Source: Cannabis sativa
Taxonomy: Eukaryota > Streptophyta > Magnoliopsida > Rosales > Cannabaceae
NCBI RefSeq assembly: GCF_029168945.1
Contig: NC_083601.1
Span: 30,803,660 to 30,867,659 of the forward strand
Direction: 5' to 3'
DNA: 64,000 bases
Each line of letters opens with the position of its first letter. The first letter of the stretch is position 1. The translations under genes were made by a program, and so were the position numbers. Positions 11,370 through 23,800 of the stretch are shown piece after piece. The notes under the pieces were generated by a model. That model saw only the letters and a list, made by a program, of their open reading frames with translations, was not told where the DNA came from and searched no databases.

Positions 11370-13217
11370 ATGCTTGCTGTACTCTGCTCTCGCTCCAAGC
11401 CTAGGATCCTCAGCGCTTTCCTCTCCTCTTTCTCTCACGGCTCAGCAGTTCATCATCATCTTCATCATCAATCCTACAACAATTACCACTACGCTCGCTT
11501 CGTTCATGGTCCGGGCACCGTCTCCGGTCCCGGTCCGGTTCAATTCTCTGACTTAGTGGTTGGTCACGCCGGCCATGACCACCGGCGTCGCCACCACTCC
11601 AGTGCTTGCCAGCTCGGCGCGTCTTGTGGTGGAGCTGCTTCTATCTGGCACGCCATCTTGCCGTCTTCCGGTGGTCGAAGGTTCGATCGACGCCGTCCCG
11701 CGATTCATTTCGACCTGAGAGGCGAGGGCTCGTGGAACGCTGCTCTTGACGCGCGGCCTGCGCGCTGGCTCCACCGTGCCGACTCGGCTTGGCTTCTCTT
11801 CGGCGTCTGCGCTTGCCTCGCTCCAGTCGTCGATTGCTGCGCCGACGCGAGCGCCGAAGCGCCAGTTTCGGAGCAGAAGCTTGTCGTTTCTGATGAGAAC
11901 ATCGATAGCTCCGCCGATTACAGGATTACAGGTTTATTTTTGAAATTATATTAGTATAATCGTCTCGTCTGCTACGTCTATACACGTATATATGTCTTGG
12001 AAAAATCTTCATATTCGTATATAAGATTTATAATGTATATCATATGTGTCTCTGTGCGTTTCATTAATTTTTCTCTCTTTCTTTCTGATTTCATATGTTA
12101 GTAGTGAAATAGTGATCATTATCTGTTCGACAAAATTACCGATGAATTGAACTTTTTGAATTTAGCTATCAACTTTTCAAATTGGACCCCACGTGTGGTG
12201 TATAGTATGTGAAGCTTTATATTTGTCTAACTCTAATCCTTGGATTATATGTAGATGTTCTACTGGAACCTTCAGTTTGTTTGATTTCCTTGCTCTTTTG
12301 TTAGTGTAATTTTGTATATTATGTGCTTTTCTGTTGAAATTTTTTGTATATTGATAAGATAAAAGCATTGAATACTACAGGGGTTCTTGCTGATGGTCGG
12401 TGCTTGTTTAGAGCCATAGCTCATGTGGCCTGCTTAAGGAATGGAGAAGAAGCTCCTGACGAAATTCGTCAAAGAGAACTTGCTGATGATTTAAGAGCTC
12501 AAGTAATTCTTTATGCCATTTCTTTTATTTGAGAAAACATGAAAATTTTCTTACTGTTTAATTCATTTTTTTGAATTGAGACTGTTACTAAAATGCTTTG
12601 TATTTTGATGGATTGCAACTTACTGCTATAGGTTGTGAATGAGCTTTTAAAGAGGCGAGAGGAGTCAGAATGGTAAGCTAATGTGATTTGGAAATTGGGT
12701 TAGAAGTGCCATTTGGTTTTTGGATGGTATGCTATAACTGTTGGTCGATTTATAATGTTGTTTTTTCAGGTTCATTGAAGGGGATTTTGATGCTTATGTG
12801 AAAAATATTCAACAACCTTATGTATGGGGTGGAGAGCCTGAATTGCTCATGGCATCTCATGTTTTAAAGTGAGTTTTTGTGCACTCCCCTTATCACCATA
12901 TTTTAATAGCATCAATTTCAAGTGATTTCTTATTCGCATTATGTGATTTCAAATTTTTATGTTACTGTCTTTGTTTTTTCTTTGGATAAGCTCTCTCTAT
13001 CGCTGACTCAACCTTTCTATTCCTCAGGACACCCATATCAGTTTTCATGGTAGATAGAAGCAACGGCAGATTGGTTAACATAGCCAAGTACGGCGAAGAA
13101 TATGGTAAGAACGAAGAAAATCCCATCAATGTCCTGTTTCATGGCTATGGCCACTATGATATCTTGGAGGCTCCATTGGGCAAAAGCAGTCAAAAACAAA
13201 GCATGGTACAAGTTTGA
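11370..13217 (+). CDS. OTU-domain cysteine protease (deubiquitinase), OTU4-like
   Basis: Predicted deubiquitinating enzyme that hydrolyses ubiquitin linkages. Exons: 11370-11931, 12381-12502, 12632-12672, 12770-12868 and 13028-13217. All introns are GT-AG, and the phases close to 337 codons plus TGA. The OTU domain starts at the end of exon 1 (DYRITG) and continues VLADGRCLFRA, with the expected catalytic Asp192 and Cys195. It ends with HGYGHYDIL, where His317 fits the catalytic histidine. EWFIEGDFDAYV and WGGEPELLMASHVL are typical of the plant family. Residues 1-180 are GC-rich, poorly recognisable and begin MLAVLCSRSKPR with many Ser and Arg, so an organelle transit peptide is possible (inference). 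The ATG at 11370 is chosen because a GTG just upstream is not a plausible plant start. The closest named relative by recall is Arabidopsis OTU4. Confidence 0.9.
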
Positions 13218-15346
13218 TATGGTTTTTAGAATATACTATTGCAGTTTTCCATAATAAATTAATCTCGTAATGAGAGAGTTTCACCAGTAGCAAAAGATGT
13301 CAAGTTCAATAGCATTGGCTTGTTCAAATTTTTGTAGGTTTCTTGTTTTTTCTTCAAAGAATTCAGTATACAGTAGAAGGAGATGCTTTATAACTTAACT
13401 GTCTACCGTGTTTTTAACTTTAATTGGTCGGTTCACATTATCTTCAAACCTGAGTTTTTAACTTTTGGGGTTGCTTGAACACTCTTTTAGTTTTTACTCT
13501 CACACACTTACCTACCATCTTTTTGCGTATTTGGTAGCACTGTATGGACAATCTTTACCCCATAAAATAAGAATAGAAGAGTGTCAATTTACATAATAAT
13601 TTCTAAAATAAATTCTATTAGTAGGTGGGTTATCAAAACTGCATATTTTTGTTCATTATTGGCTAGTCAATATTGTATAATGATGTCGAATCTCCAAACA
13701 CTTCCAAACTTGGAATACTAACCATTACAGTAAGTATCAATCTCTGTAAAGCACTTATGACCATTACTGAAACGTATCAATCTCTTTTGCATTGTTTTCA
13801 TCACAAAAAAGGGTAGAGGAGTCGACAATAAGACCCTCAATATTAAAAATCTGAATAATAATCCAGTTAATTGTGAGTTGTTGTGACTGACTGAAATCTG
13901 TTCGAGTTTGTAAAATTATTATACCAAGTTTCTATTATTGAGATTGATAACGTTACAAGTGGGACAATGAGAACCGCAACTCTTAAAATAAAGATAAAAC
14001 AGTGTAAAATATAAATTAAAAAAGAGGACTTAATTTTCAATGGACAAAAAGAAAATTGAAGGCTTTTTGCCTTTTTGGTTACTATCATGTATTTCTTCCG
14101 AGTGGTGCACCAACTTCCACAGCTCCTTTATGGGGTGTCACTTTCTACTGTTGAGTGTTCTTTTTTTGCAAAAGAACATACGTGAGAATACTATACTCTT
14201 TATTTTTGCTGTTCTTTTTATTGACAGCATCGTGTTACACAAATATGCATATCTCTAACTATCTATAAATATAATATTTTAAATAATTTATAATATTCCT
14301 GGGGCAAGAGAATTACTAATAGACCTTTTGTTCCAAAATTAAAGGTAACAGTGTCTAACCAAAACAAGTTATGAATGAACTACATGATTGCAAGGAGACA
14401 AAGTAAACTGACAAAGATGTTAATTTTAATAATAATTCGATATTTATTTATTTATTTGGAATGGCTTATGTTATATGATACCTCATACCTTGTACACTAT
14501 TGTTATTAGTATTACTGTTCTTTAATCATTCCCTCAAGCATATCAATAAAAGTTTTTTCATTTTAACATCTTCCACTTATGAAAATAAAGTGATGTAATA
14601 TATAATATTAAAACTAATATTTATTTCTAAGCAAAAAATTCAATTAGATTTTATCGGTAGGTAGGTATCCTTTACTGAATCCCGACTTGGCCTCATATAT
14701 ATCAAACAATTTACCACTTTTGATGATTTATATATTAGCTCAAAACTTCAATTTTTTATTTAAAACAGCTCATTGCGTGGACATTGTCCGACTAAGACGA
14801 ACAATCACTTCATCCAAATCCACCAAAAGGAAGTGACTCATAAAATCATGGGCATGATAATGACAAAGAAATATTATCACATATAAGTTGATATGGAACA
14901 AGTTAGTAGGGGACTGTATAGCTTGTGGGAAAGAAAATTCTAATTTGGGTAAATAATAGCTATGGCAACACATTAGTCATCTCATTATCTCAACTACCAA
15001 ATTACGCACAACTTGACAAGAGCTAACTATTTAAATATTGAACTTCTTCTACCCATATAGTTATTAAGGTATTGATATTTTGAATAATTATTAAACTAGT
15101 TACACACACTACACACTCATGCACATAATATGTATACATTTCACCTTTGTTTATATATTTACATCAACGACTGCTTTTTTTTTTCTTTTCAAATAAATAC
15201 TTTGGCAATCAATCAGCATCAAGTCCAATATTATTTTATTTTAGGAAAGGTTTTATACAATTGTAAAAAACTGTATAAATATATATAAAGTTTTTATAAT
15301 TTAGTAGTTGTTTATGATTTTTATAAGTGTATAAATAGAACCTAGA
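13218..15346. other. 3' flank of the OTU gene and A+T-rich intergenic DNA
   Basis: The first few hundred bases are probably the 3' untranslated region of the OTU gene; no single polyadenylation site stands out. Short open frames at 13867-14088, 14040-14258 and 14770-14973 have no recognisable domain or codon pattern and are not called. Nothing else is visible. Confidence 0.4.
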
Positions 15347-16177
15347 GGGCCCGTTCGGTACGCAGGACTGGATTGGATTAGACATGCTAATTTGTCCAAT
15401 CCAGTGTTTGGGCATGTTAGAAGTCTGGATAACTAATCCAGTTAACCTCATCTGTCTGGGATTATTTATCCCACCCAGCAGGGTGGGATAAATAATCCCA
15501 TGCAGGTGAGATTTTTTTTTTTTTATCGTTTTTTTAATTTAAATTTTATTAATATATTTTAAATTTAATTAGAATTTAAAGGAAATAATTATCACACATT
15601 TATTTATACATTTTTTTATCAAAAACTTATTCATTAAAATTAGTGAAAATGTATAATTTTGAATTATTATACATAAGTTTTTAAAATTTAGAATATTATT
15701 AATTAAATAATAGTTACTTAAATTGATTCTAAGAAAAAAAAATATGACAATAAAATTATATATTATTTTTAAATTACTAAAAAATTTATATAAATATTTT
15801 AAAAAATTAATATTTATATTAAATTAGTATTTAAGATAAACAATTTTATATTATTCAAGTATTTTTATTTTACTATTTTAATTATTTATTAAATAAAAAA
15901 TATAACAAAATATTTTATTATATATTTACGATATATTCTTAATTATATATGATATATTATTTTTTTTTTGCTACAAATTATTTATTTATTATTATATATT
16001 TTAATTTTAATTTATTATTATATGTTTTTATTTAATTTAAGTTTTTTTTTTCTATAAAATAGTCCAGTCCATTCTTAAACCAAACACAGGATTACTTTCA
16101 GCATAATCCAATCTTGTCTAGTCCAGTCCAATCCTTTTCAGTCCAATCCAGTCCAATCCTGCGTACCAAACGGGCCC
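15347..16177. mobile_element. 831-bp non-autonomous DNA transposon with terminal inverted repeats
   Basis: The left end reads GGGCCCGTTCGGTACGCAGG and the right end, reversed, GGGCCCGTTTGGTACGCAGG: 19 of 20 bases match. Both ends are followed by repeated GGATTGGA/GGACTGGA words, so the inverted ends extend with internal direct repeats. The interior is A+T-rich and non-coding. Flanks (left ...CCTAGA, right AGAGAGT...) do not give a clear target-site duplication, so the superfamily (PIF/Harbinger or hAT) is left open. Confidence 0.82.
15458..15499. repeat. Perfect 19-bp hairpin inside the TIR element
   Basis: GGGATTATTTATCCCACCC is followed by a 4-base loop (AGCA) and its exact reverse complement. 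It lies about 110 bp inside the left terminus. It may be a copy-number remnant of the subterminal GGATTA words or a structural element; its function is unknown. Confidence 0.85.
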
Positions 16178-17549
16178 AGAGAGTAGTTTCTTCTCTTATT
16201 TTTTCTAGTTTCTGTTTATAGAAAGTGTTGAAGAGAAACTTTGAACAAATCGCAGTTTTTAAGAGAAGATTTTTTTAAAGTCTCATTTCAGAAAGAAGTG
16301 AGCACATATCTTCGAGAAAAGATTGTTTTAGGACTTACTTCGGGAGAAAGTGAGCACACGTAGGACTAAATAGATTTTACTACTTGGTGTGTTTCAAAAA
16401 TTAAATTAGCAAGATAAATTACAAACGGTTGTGGACAAATTATTAAAGGAAGTTTAGATTTATTTAAGCAATTACTCTAAGACATGACACATGTGAACTG
16501 TTTTTAACAAAGATGAGTTCCATGCATGTCAAATAAATGTGATAATTTAATGTTAATTTTGAGGGGTATCATTCTCAATCATAAGACATACTAGTATATA
16601 TTTTGAGAAATACTAAAATAATTACTTGAATCATATCGCTATTCATATAATTAAGTGTTGAGTCTCACGTAATTTAATTTAATAATTATTACAGAATATT
16701 ATTAATCATTTACAAAATAATGTGGTGCCAGACACCACTATACCTAATATCAAATCACATAATTTTCTAACAAAAGAAAGTTTAAAGATCTCCAATGCTA
16801 AAAAATAATAAAAAATAAAAAATCATAACAAAGAAAGAGGTTAAAAATTAAACTTTAGAACATGGAAGGGCATTTTTTTCCTGCAGAAATTAGAACTAAA
16901 AATATAAACCAAATAATGTGTGTTTTTGTTTTTAATGGAGCATGTTTCACCTAATTTTTCTTCTACCTACCTAATTGCTTCTAAGCATGCACATTATTCA
17001 CACCACATATAACACTGACCCTTGCAATTCACCAACTTCTTTTCAAGTAGTGACATCAAGTGGGTATAGATGAATACTATATACCAAATATGATCACACT
17101 TTAATTTGTTTCTTACATATTAAAATATAGGTGCTAAGTAAACATATTTTAATTTGATATTTAAATAAATTTTATTTTCATTTTATATGTGCAAGTTATT
17201 AGAATGTAATTAGAAGGAAGACTTTTTCTTAAAAAAAATTAGTACAAATTAAAAATAAAATTTAGTGTACATTAAAATTTGTAAGTTTTTTTTTTTTTTT
17301 GATGCAAATAAAATTTGCTTTAAAGTTAGAAGACCCCACACATTTAATTAAATTAGTACAATTTTCAATTCGAGATCATGTTACCAATAGCATCACGCAA
17401 TAGTTGTTGAGCCCCAAATAATTGTAAAATCTCAGCTCAAACTTCTTTTTTGCCATTTTTTTGAGGTTTGACTTTTGAGGCAAACAACATTAAAACCCAT
17501 GTCGTGGAAATCGCTCTGCATTCAAATTGCTAAAATGTATTATTTGTAC
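16178..17549. other. Intergenic DNA without recognised gene
   Basis: No coding region, RNA or complete transposon was recognised between the TIR element and the LINE tail. Confidence 0.4.
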
Positions 17550-19944
17550 TTTTTTTTAATGGAAAATTATCATTTTATTAACCAATAACTTCAGCTACCA
17601 AAGAAGGTAGCAAATTAACCGGGACAGAACTCAAATTGAAATTACAATCAGAATAGAATAAAGAAGCTCTCACAAAGTTATGAGCTACCTTATTAGCTGA
17701 TCGGCTAATAAAAAAGATAGAAACATTTTTAAGTTCTTTTAATAAAGCCTTATAATTATTAACCACTTGACCAATTATGGAAATCATTTCAATTGAACCA
17801 CACAAGGCTTGGATAAACACTAAGCAGTCGGTTTTGAGGATAGCATGACATGGTTGGTTTCTTTTGATCCAACTTAAAGCTTCCTTTACACCAAATGCTT
17901 CCACAAATTCTGGTGTGGCCGAGCCATTAAAAAGCTTGGTAACTCCTTCAATGAAAAGTCCTTGTGCATTACAAATGACAAAACCAATTCCAAATTGAGT
18001 CGTGTTGGCAAATATAGCAACATCGACATTAACCTTAATGCTATCTCCATGCTGCCACTGCTCAGCTCCGTCACTTGGAATAAAACCAGGACTCGGGAAA
18101 ATGGCATTAGAACTATGAGCAGTTAGCCATTGATTAAGGTAAGATGTAGCCGAAAACACCATACTTTCCACACTTGACGTTTTGTTGTTCCAAACCTTAT
18201 CATTCCTTGCATTCCATATTGACCAACAAAGAGCAACCAAAAGCTTTTTCTGATCTGCATCACACACCAGAAATTTCGAAGCACACCAGTCAAAAAATCT
18301 CTCCTGCTGCGGTGCTACTGTACCGATCTCGACTCTGTTCCAACAGAGTGCAGTAGCTGGACAGCCAACAAGAGCATGGTAGATCGACTCTTCCTGGCCA
18401 TTGCAAACAGGGCACAACATAGACACATACACACGCTTTGTTCTTAATTGACTCATGGTTGGAAGAGAGCCTTGGCAAGCTCTCCACACCAAATTTTTCA
18501 TTTTCGGAGGTAGTTTTAAAGCCCAAAACTTCTTCCAGAAATTTTCGACAGCAGCAGCATCTTGATCATCTTCCCCATTAATTTCTTGAACAAGTTTATA
18601 GGCACTCTTTACTGTATACAACCCAGAAATCTCACCATTCCATGTAATGTTGTCTCGACCGTGACCACGAAGCATAGGAATAGCAAGTATCAGGTTTTGA
18701 TCCCGCTGAACAAACAAATCAGCAATTATATCTTCATCCCATCCCAACCCATCAATGGTCATTAAATTGCAAACTTTAGCACCTATAAGGGCTGGATGTG
18801 AAGATGTAACAAACAGATTTTGAGTGTCAGGTAACCAAGGCTCCCCAAGAACTAAGATAGAATTGCCATCTCCAATAGACCAACAAACACCATGAGTCAG
18901 AAATTGACGAGCTTCAAGAACATTATGCCAAACATAGCTGGGGTTATTACCAATATCAGCAGTGAAAAAAGTACCACGTGGGTAATACCTTACTTTAAAA
19001 ATTCTCGAAACAAGCGTATCAGGTTTTGTAAGGAGTCGCCAACCTTGCTTACCCAAAAGCGCCAAAATAAAACTTCTCAAATTCCGAAAGCCCATTCCAC
19101 CTTTAGATTTATATTTACACAACTTTTTCCAAGACATCTAATGAATACCTTTAGGAGAGTTGTTCGAAGATTGCCACCAGAACTTGGACATCAAGCCTTC
19201 AATATCTCTTGTAACCTCTTGCGGGATCAAGAACACACTCATGGCATAGCTTGAGAGTGCTTGTGCAACCGTTTTAATCAATATCTCCTTACCAGCCCTT
19301 GAAAGAAACTTTGTACCATATCCCAAGAGTCTATTCTTCACCTTGTTTTTCAAAAAGGCCAGAGCAGCAGATTTATTTCTTCCCATAGAGCTAGGCAACC
19401 CCAAGTATAAACTTCCTTCAGTAGCCGTGGTCATACCCAAAATGGTATTGATTCTATCTTTCATGGCATCCAACGTGTTAGTACTATAAAAGATAGAAGA
19501 TTTAGAGAAGTTAACTTTTTAACCCGAGGCAAGTTCAAACTTGGATAACACTTCCTGAATTCGATGGGCCTCAATTTAAATAGCCTTGCAGTATAGATAA
19601 CTATCATCCGCAAAAAGTATATGGGACACCTTTGGAGCACCATTAGCCACTTTGCACCCATGAAGCCATCCTTTTTGTTCATATTTCCGCGGTAAAGCTG
19701 TGAAACCTTCAGCCCAAAGAATAAATAGGTACGGCGATAGTGGATCACCCTGTCTTATACCTCTTGTGGGGATGATTGGACCAACTTCATTATTGCTACG
19801 CGTAACACAATATCTGGCAGATTTAACACATTTCATAACAAGCAGAATCCAATTCTCAACAAAGCCTAGCTTTCGAAGCATTGCCTCAAGAAAGTCCCAT
19901 TCAATTCGATCGTACGCTTTACTCATGTCCAGTTTTAATCCCAT
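17550..19944 (-). mobile_element. 5'-truncated L1-type LINE
   Basis: A minus-strand LINE begins abruptly inside the reverse transcriptase domain at about 19944 and runs to a short poly(A) tail, seen as the T run at 17550-17557. ORF1, the endonuclease and the first part of the reverse transcriptase are missing, as expected from incomplete target-primed reverse transcription. Candidate target-site duplications (a T-rich word left of 17550 and AATTACTTAGTA right of 19944) agree only imperfectly, so this is an older insertion than the LINE at 47011. Confidence 0.9.
17578..19944 (-). pseudogene. LINE ORF2 remnant: reverse transcriptase, zf-RVT, RNase H
   Basis: Three broken frames in order. 19944-19576 holds LDMSKAYDRIEWDF, RQGDPLSPYLF and the catalytic FADD box. 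19473-19138 covers the thumb (SRAGKEILIKTVAQALSSYA). 19137-17578 holds the zinc-binding zf-RVT region (CPVCNGQEESIYHALVGCP) and a plant-type RNase H domain with VNVDVA, ATPEFVEA and a terminal NKVAHNFVR. The breaks are a frameshift between 19576 and 19473 and a TAG at 19138-19140 in a place where relatives carry a Trp codon. It is not functional. Its sequence differs enough from the 47011 LINE that it belongs to another family. Confidence 0.9.
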
Positions 19945-20501
19945 TCAATTACTTAGTATTCTCATTGGTGTTATAATGTTATTGATGCAATTTGAATCTT
20001 ATATAATTTTAAAAAATAACTTTTAGTAAATATTGTTAATCAATTGTGATGCTATTGAATAAATACACTGTTGCTCAATAACAATATTTTTTCTTAAAAT
20101 TCTCAAAGACTATAAACCGTGTCAATAGTATTATTTTTTTTAAGAATATCAATAATCTTCACATCATTTAAAATAATAATTAAAAAATAAAAAAAGAGAA
20201 GATAACAAGGATGTTATTATTAAACATCAATACTTTACAATTTTTTTACTCCAAGTTTAGTTAAGTTTCTAATTTTACTTGTAAAGTAAATTGAAATTTA
20301 TATAAATTATTTTAATTTTAAAAATAACTTTTCTAAAAATAATTTTTTAAAAGTCTTTTAGAAAAAGCTACATATCCTAATTTTTTTCAAAAAATAATTT
20401 TTATATTTTTTGTCCAAATACCCTTAAAAGTTTTTTTAAAAAAAACACTTATAAATGATAAATCAAATGAGACAATTATTTATTAAAAGATGAATATATA
20501 T
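19945..20501. other. A+T-rich intergenic DNA
   Basis: No gene or element recognised between the truncated LINE and the P450 remnant. Confidence 0.4.
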
Positions 20502-21240
20502 TCAATCAGCATTCCCATTGGAGTTGTTGGCACCTTCGAGGATGATTTGAAGTAGGTCAATATTGTTGTTATTACTTTCACATGCTGATCCTTTTCTTTC
20601 CTTCACAACTTTTAAACCAGTCCTCGAATCTCATTTTCTCTAAACTTCACTAATAATCTTGGTAGAAATGTATCTAAAAAGTAATATCACCAATCACACA
20701 AACAGAATACATAACAATTAGATTTAAATTAAGTTTGGAGATTGGATAAACAATAGTATTTATATATTAAAAAAGACACTACTAATTACTGATCTATCTA
20801 AAAGCTACTTTGCCAAAAAGCAAGCAATAAGATCCTGTTTATATTGATGTGCCAAAATGCCATGTACATTATTGAAATCATCCTCTAATTATTATGTCTT
20901 TAAGATATATATTCTTTCAATTAATGTATATCAACATTAGAATCAAACATGAGTACTTTGAGATTAATTTATAAAATAAAGGGAATTAAATTAATAGCCT
21001 CAGAAATAGAAGTGTGGTGTATATGGTTTTCTTTTAGTAAGTTCCCAAAACAAGCTCTTGGGATTACATCTACAGAACAAATATACAGATATTAATAGAT
21101 ATGATTTTGTTTTTTGTTAAAGTTATTAATGGATATGAATATCAGCAACTCCTCCCTCTTTTTCAATCACCCTCGTCCATGACCTCACACAATCTTACTG
21201 TAGATTCACTCATCACATTCATCATAATATCCTCCTCAAC
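20502..21240 (-). pseudogene. Cytochrome P450 remnant, CYP714-like (clan 72)
   Basis: Three exon-like patches occur in the right order and strand. About 21239-21165 encodes EEDIMMNVMSESTVRLCEVM, resembling the segment after helix C. 21069 down to about 21010 follows a good acceptor (CTGTAG) and encodes DVIPRACFGN, matching the D-V-I-S-R-A-C-F-G signature of CYP714/CYP72-type enzymes. 20668-20502 encodes FLPRLLVKFRENEIRGLV, then, after a one-base loss, KVVKERKGS and DLLQIILEGANNSNGNAD followed by a stop. The I-helix, ExxR and haem-binding Cys regions are absent, and a stop and a frameshift are present, so this is a dead fragment. I recognise it from motifs only; the exact subfamily is uncertain. 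Confidence 0.55.
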
Positions 21241-21735
21241 TGCTTATCATAAGTAATTCGAACAAATGCTTATCCTCCCCAATCTAATATTATGGTGTCT
21301 GTAAAAACAGAAATTCTGACTATGTTTTTGACACCATCAACAGTAACATTAGTCTTAAATTTTAGGGGGCATTCGGAAACTATAGGTAATTAGATTTGAG
21401 TGTAATTGAAGGTAATTACTATTTTACAATCTACAATTCTCATACTCATATAATTATTGAGTATAATTATAATGTGTAATTATTAAAAACTTTTAATTTT
21501 AAATATTACGTAATTGCTACCCTACTCTTAATAATGCGGGTCATTTGCTCCTAATAAAAAAAAAATAAAAAAAAATAAAAAAAAATTGGGCCACTTATAC
21601 CCCAATCATAATTTTCTATCGAAGAAACAAATTATTCTTTTTAAAAAAATTATATATATCTTTGAAAAGTTCAGTAATGTATTGGTTTTTTTAAAGAGAT
21701 AATTTTAAATTTTTTAAAAAGGAAAAATTATTGAA
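21241..21735. other. Intergenic DNA with a possible MITE end
   Basis: A GGGGGCATTCGGAAACTAT start near 21365, followed by GTAATTA-rich repeats, looks like one end of a MITE, but no matching inverted end was found. The rest is A+T-rich without coding capacity. Confidence 0.3.
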
Positions 21736-21953
21736 TTTTTTTTTTTTTTTTTTTGACGTGGTGAACTGAGTCACACAGGATTAACCACAATCGGCGGTGC
21801 AACTTCCTCGAACCAGGATAGCTTATTGTCTAACCGAGGGGCATGTTTTGTCAAACCATGAACTGCAAAAATCTTATCGCAAGCTACATGTGACAAAACT
21901 GCCCCCGGAAATTTAGACAATAAAGCTATAACGTCTTCAAATAGCATCCAATC
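21736..21953 (-). mobile_element. LINE 3' stub (end of RNase H plus poly(A) tail)
   Basis: The plus-strand T run at 21736-21754 is a poly(A) tail on the minus strand. Upstream of it, an open minus-strand stretch reads DWMLFEDVIALL, then SHVACDKIFAVHGLTKHAP and ends PPIVVNPV and a stop at 21771-21773. The A-V-H-G-L-T-K-H-A motif is the C-terminal end of the plant LINE RNase H domain. Only about 60 codons remain, so this is an extreme 5' truncation. Confidence 0.7.
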
Positions 21954-23155
21954 TCATTGAAAAACACCACCCATTAATAATAGTTGTCACCAGAGCTAGC
22001 GAAACTGAAAAAATATTACAACACCAAACCAAAAAATATAATTATATTAGAATAACAATTTATAAAATAACAATTAAAATACAAACTTAAAATTTGACCC
22101 ACAACCCATAACACTAACTCAAAATTACTAAAAACTAACAAAATTTTTAAAGTATAACTAGCCAAAGGTATTATCCTTTGGCTAGTAACAACCTACTAGC
22201 ACCCTATTTGAGACTACTGAAAATAAAAAACAATTAGCTTAAATTTAAACTTAAACTTATCGGTAAATTTTATGTAATTGTAGGTCCTCCACAAAACAAC
22301 CTACAAAATAATAAAAAATAATACTCCATTACAACACAATATAATGAAAAATATAAAGTGAAAAGTGATGGTAAATCAATCAATATTAAAGAAAAAGACT
22401 TAAAAAGATTTGAAATACTTATCTGTTAAAAGTGAAAAGAATCGTCGAAGTAGAAATTATGAGCACAAAATAGATTAATTCTCTTACTCATTGACCATAC
22501 CATAAAATACCCTAAACAAATAGGGACAAGTCATAATAAATGACACAAAAACCATAAAAGGCACAAAAACCGTAAAAAGCATCAAAACTATCAAAAAATT
22601 ATATGAATATGGTAATAATAAGTAGATGATTATTATTGATAATACATATTCATTATGTAATATTTATTAATATTTAAAAGTCAATGATCTAAATTTATAA
22701 ATATATTTAATTAAATTTATTATAAATGAATATAAAAATAAAAATATTAAAAGAATGACATAAAATTAATTATAAATAAATAAATTACTTAATAAATAGA
22801 TTAGTCAATAAATTTAATAATGGTTAATCACTAATCATTAAAATAAAAAGTAAAACAAAATAAAATAATCGTTAATTTAGATCTTAATATCCAAAAAAAC
22901 CGTTAATTTAGATTTACTAGCTAATAATAAGGGAAAAAGAAAATATCAAATAAATGCTAATTAAAGAATATAAAAATTTAATATAAAATTACCAAAGATT
23001 TAATGTATATATAAACATTTAATAAAATTAAAATAGTTAAAAATTGTCATAAAATATATAAAAATTAATGTGATTTAAAAAATTTAAATGTATGAAATAA
23101 ATACCAAAATTAAATACAGAGATTTTACTCAATATAAATATGGCTAAATTACTTG
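21954..23155. other. A+T-rich intergenic DNA with one hairpin
   Basis: No gene was recognised. A 12-bp perfect hairpin lies at 22157-22186: ACTAGCCAAAGG, loop TATTAT, then CCTTTGGCTAGT. It is probably the core of an eroded MITE, but its outer ends could not be placed. Confidence 0.4.
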
Positions 23156-23800
23156 ACCATACACCGATGCAACTCTCAGCCGCCGTCTTCGGTGCTACCA
23201 CCATTTCTCAATCGCAAAACAAGCTCAGACAATTTTAAAAGTTACCAATCCGACACAAATCTCATCTAAACGATTAAAGAGTGGTGGGATGCTATAGTTT
23301 CTCTTAGTTTGATCACCATTGATGTGATTAATATTTGGACTCCATATATAAACAGAAAAAAGAGAAAAGAAGCCTCAATAATCTCAATTTATGAATAAAC
23401 TATAAGCAGTATATATAAAGTCAAAAATATTAGAGAATGTTACGAGGCCTTATGCAATAATATTACATATATAATACATTATATATATGAATGCGTTGAA
23501 AATATAGATTGATCACATGAAAATATACTATAGATGATCATAAGCATAATCGGGTTAAAGGCACAGAAAACATACCTAGCTCTCACTGGAAAGAAAGAAG
23601 GCGGTAATTACCCAAAAGAAGGTCGGAGTAGCGATCTCTGCAAAAGGACCATTGGGCAGTGACCTCGGAGTCACTAATGGGCCAAGGCCACAAACCGGGA
23701 GTCATCGGAGAAGAAGTTTGCGGAATAGGAGGAGGAAGCCTTAAGGAAGGACCAGAGAAATCGAGAGGAATCTTAGGATAGTTATATTTAACAAATAGTC
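23156..23800. other. Unassigned coding-like patches
   Basis: Two patches have markedly higher GC than the surroundings. On the minus strand, 23784-23594 is open for about 60 codons and reads IPLDFSGPSLRLPPPIPQ..., with SDSEVTAQWSFCRDRYSDLL, but has no early start codon and ends in TGA. A possible donor (AG|GTATGT) lies just beyond. On the plus strand, 23168-23239 is a 23-codon frame starting MQLSAAVFGATT. I do not recognise either one. They could be exons of a lost or unfinished gene or parts of a transposon. Confidence 0.3.

Noticed and set aside
11553..11902. Two minus-strand frames over OTU exon 1
   Set aside because: Shadows of a GC-rich coding exon; no motifs.
14770..14973. 67-codon minus-strand frame
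   Set aside because: No start context, domain or codon bias; nothing recognised nearby.
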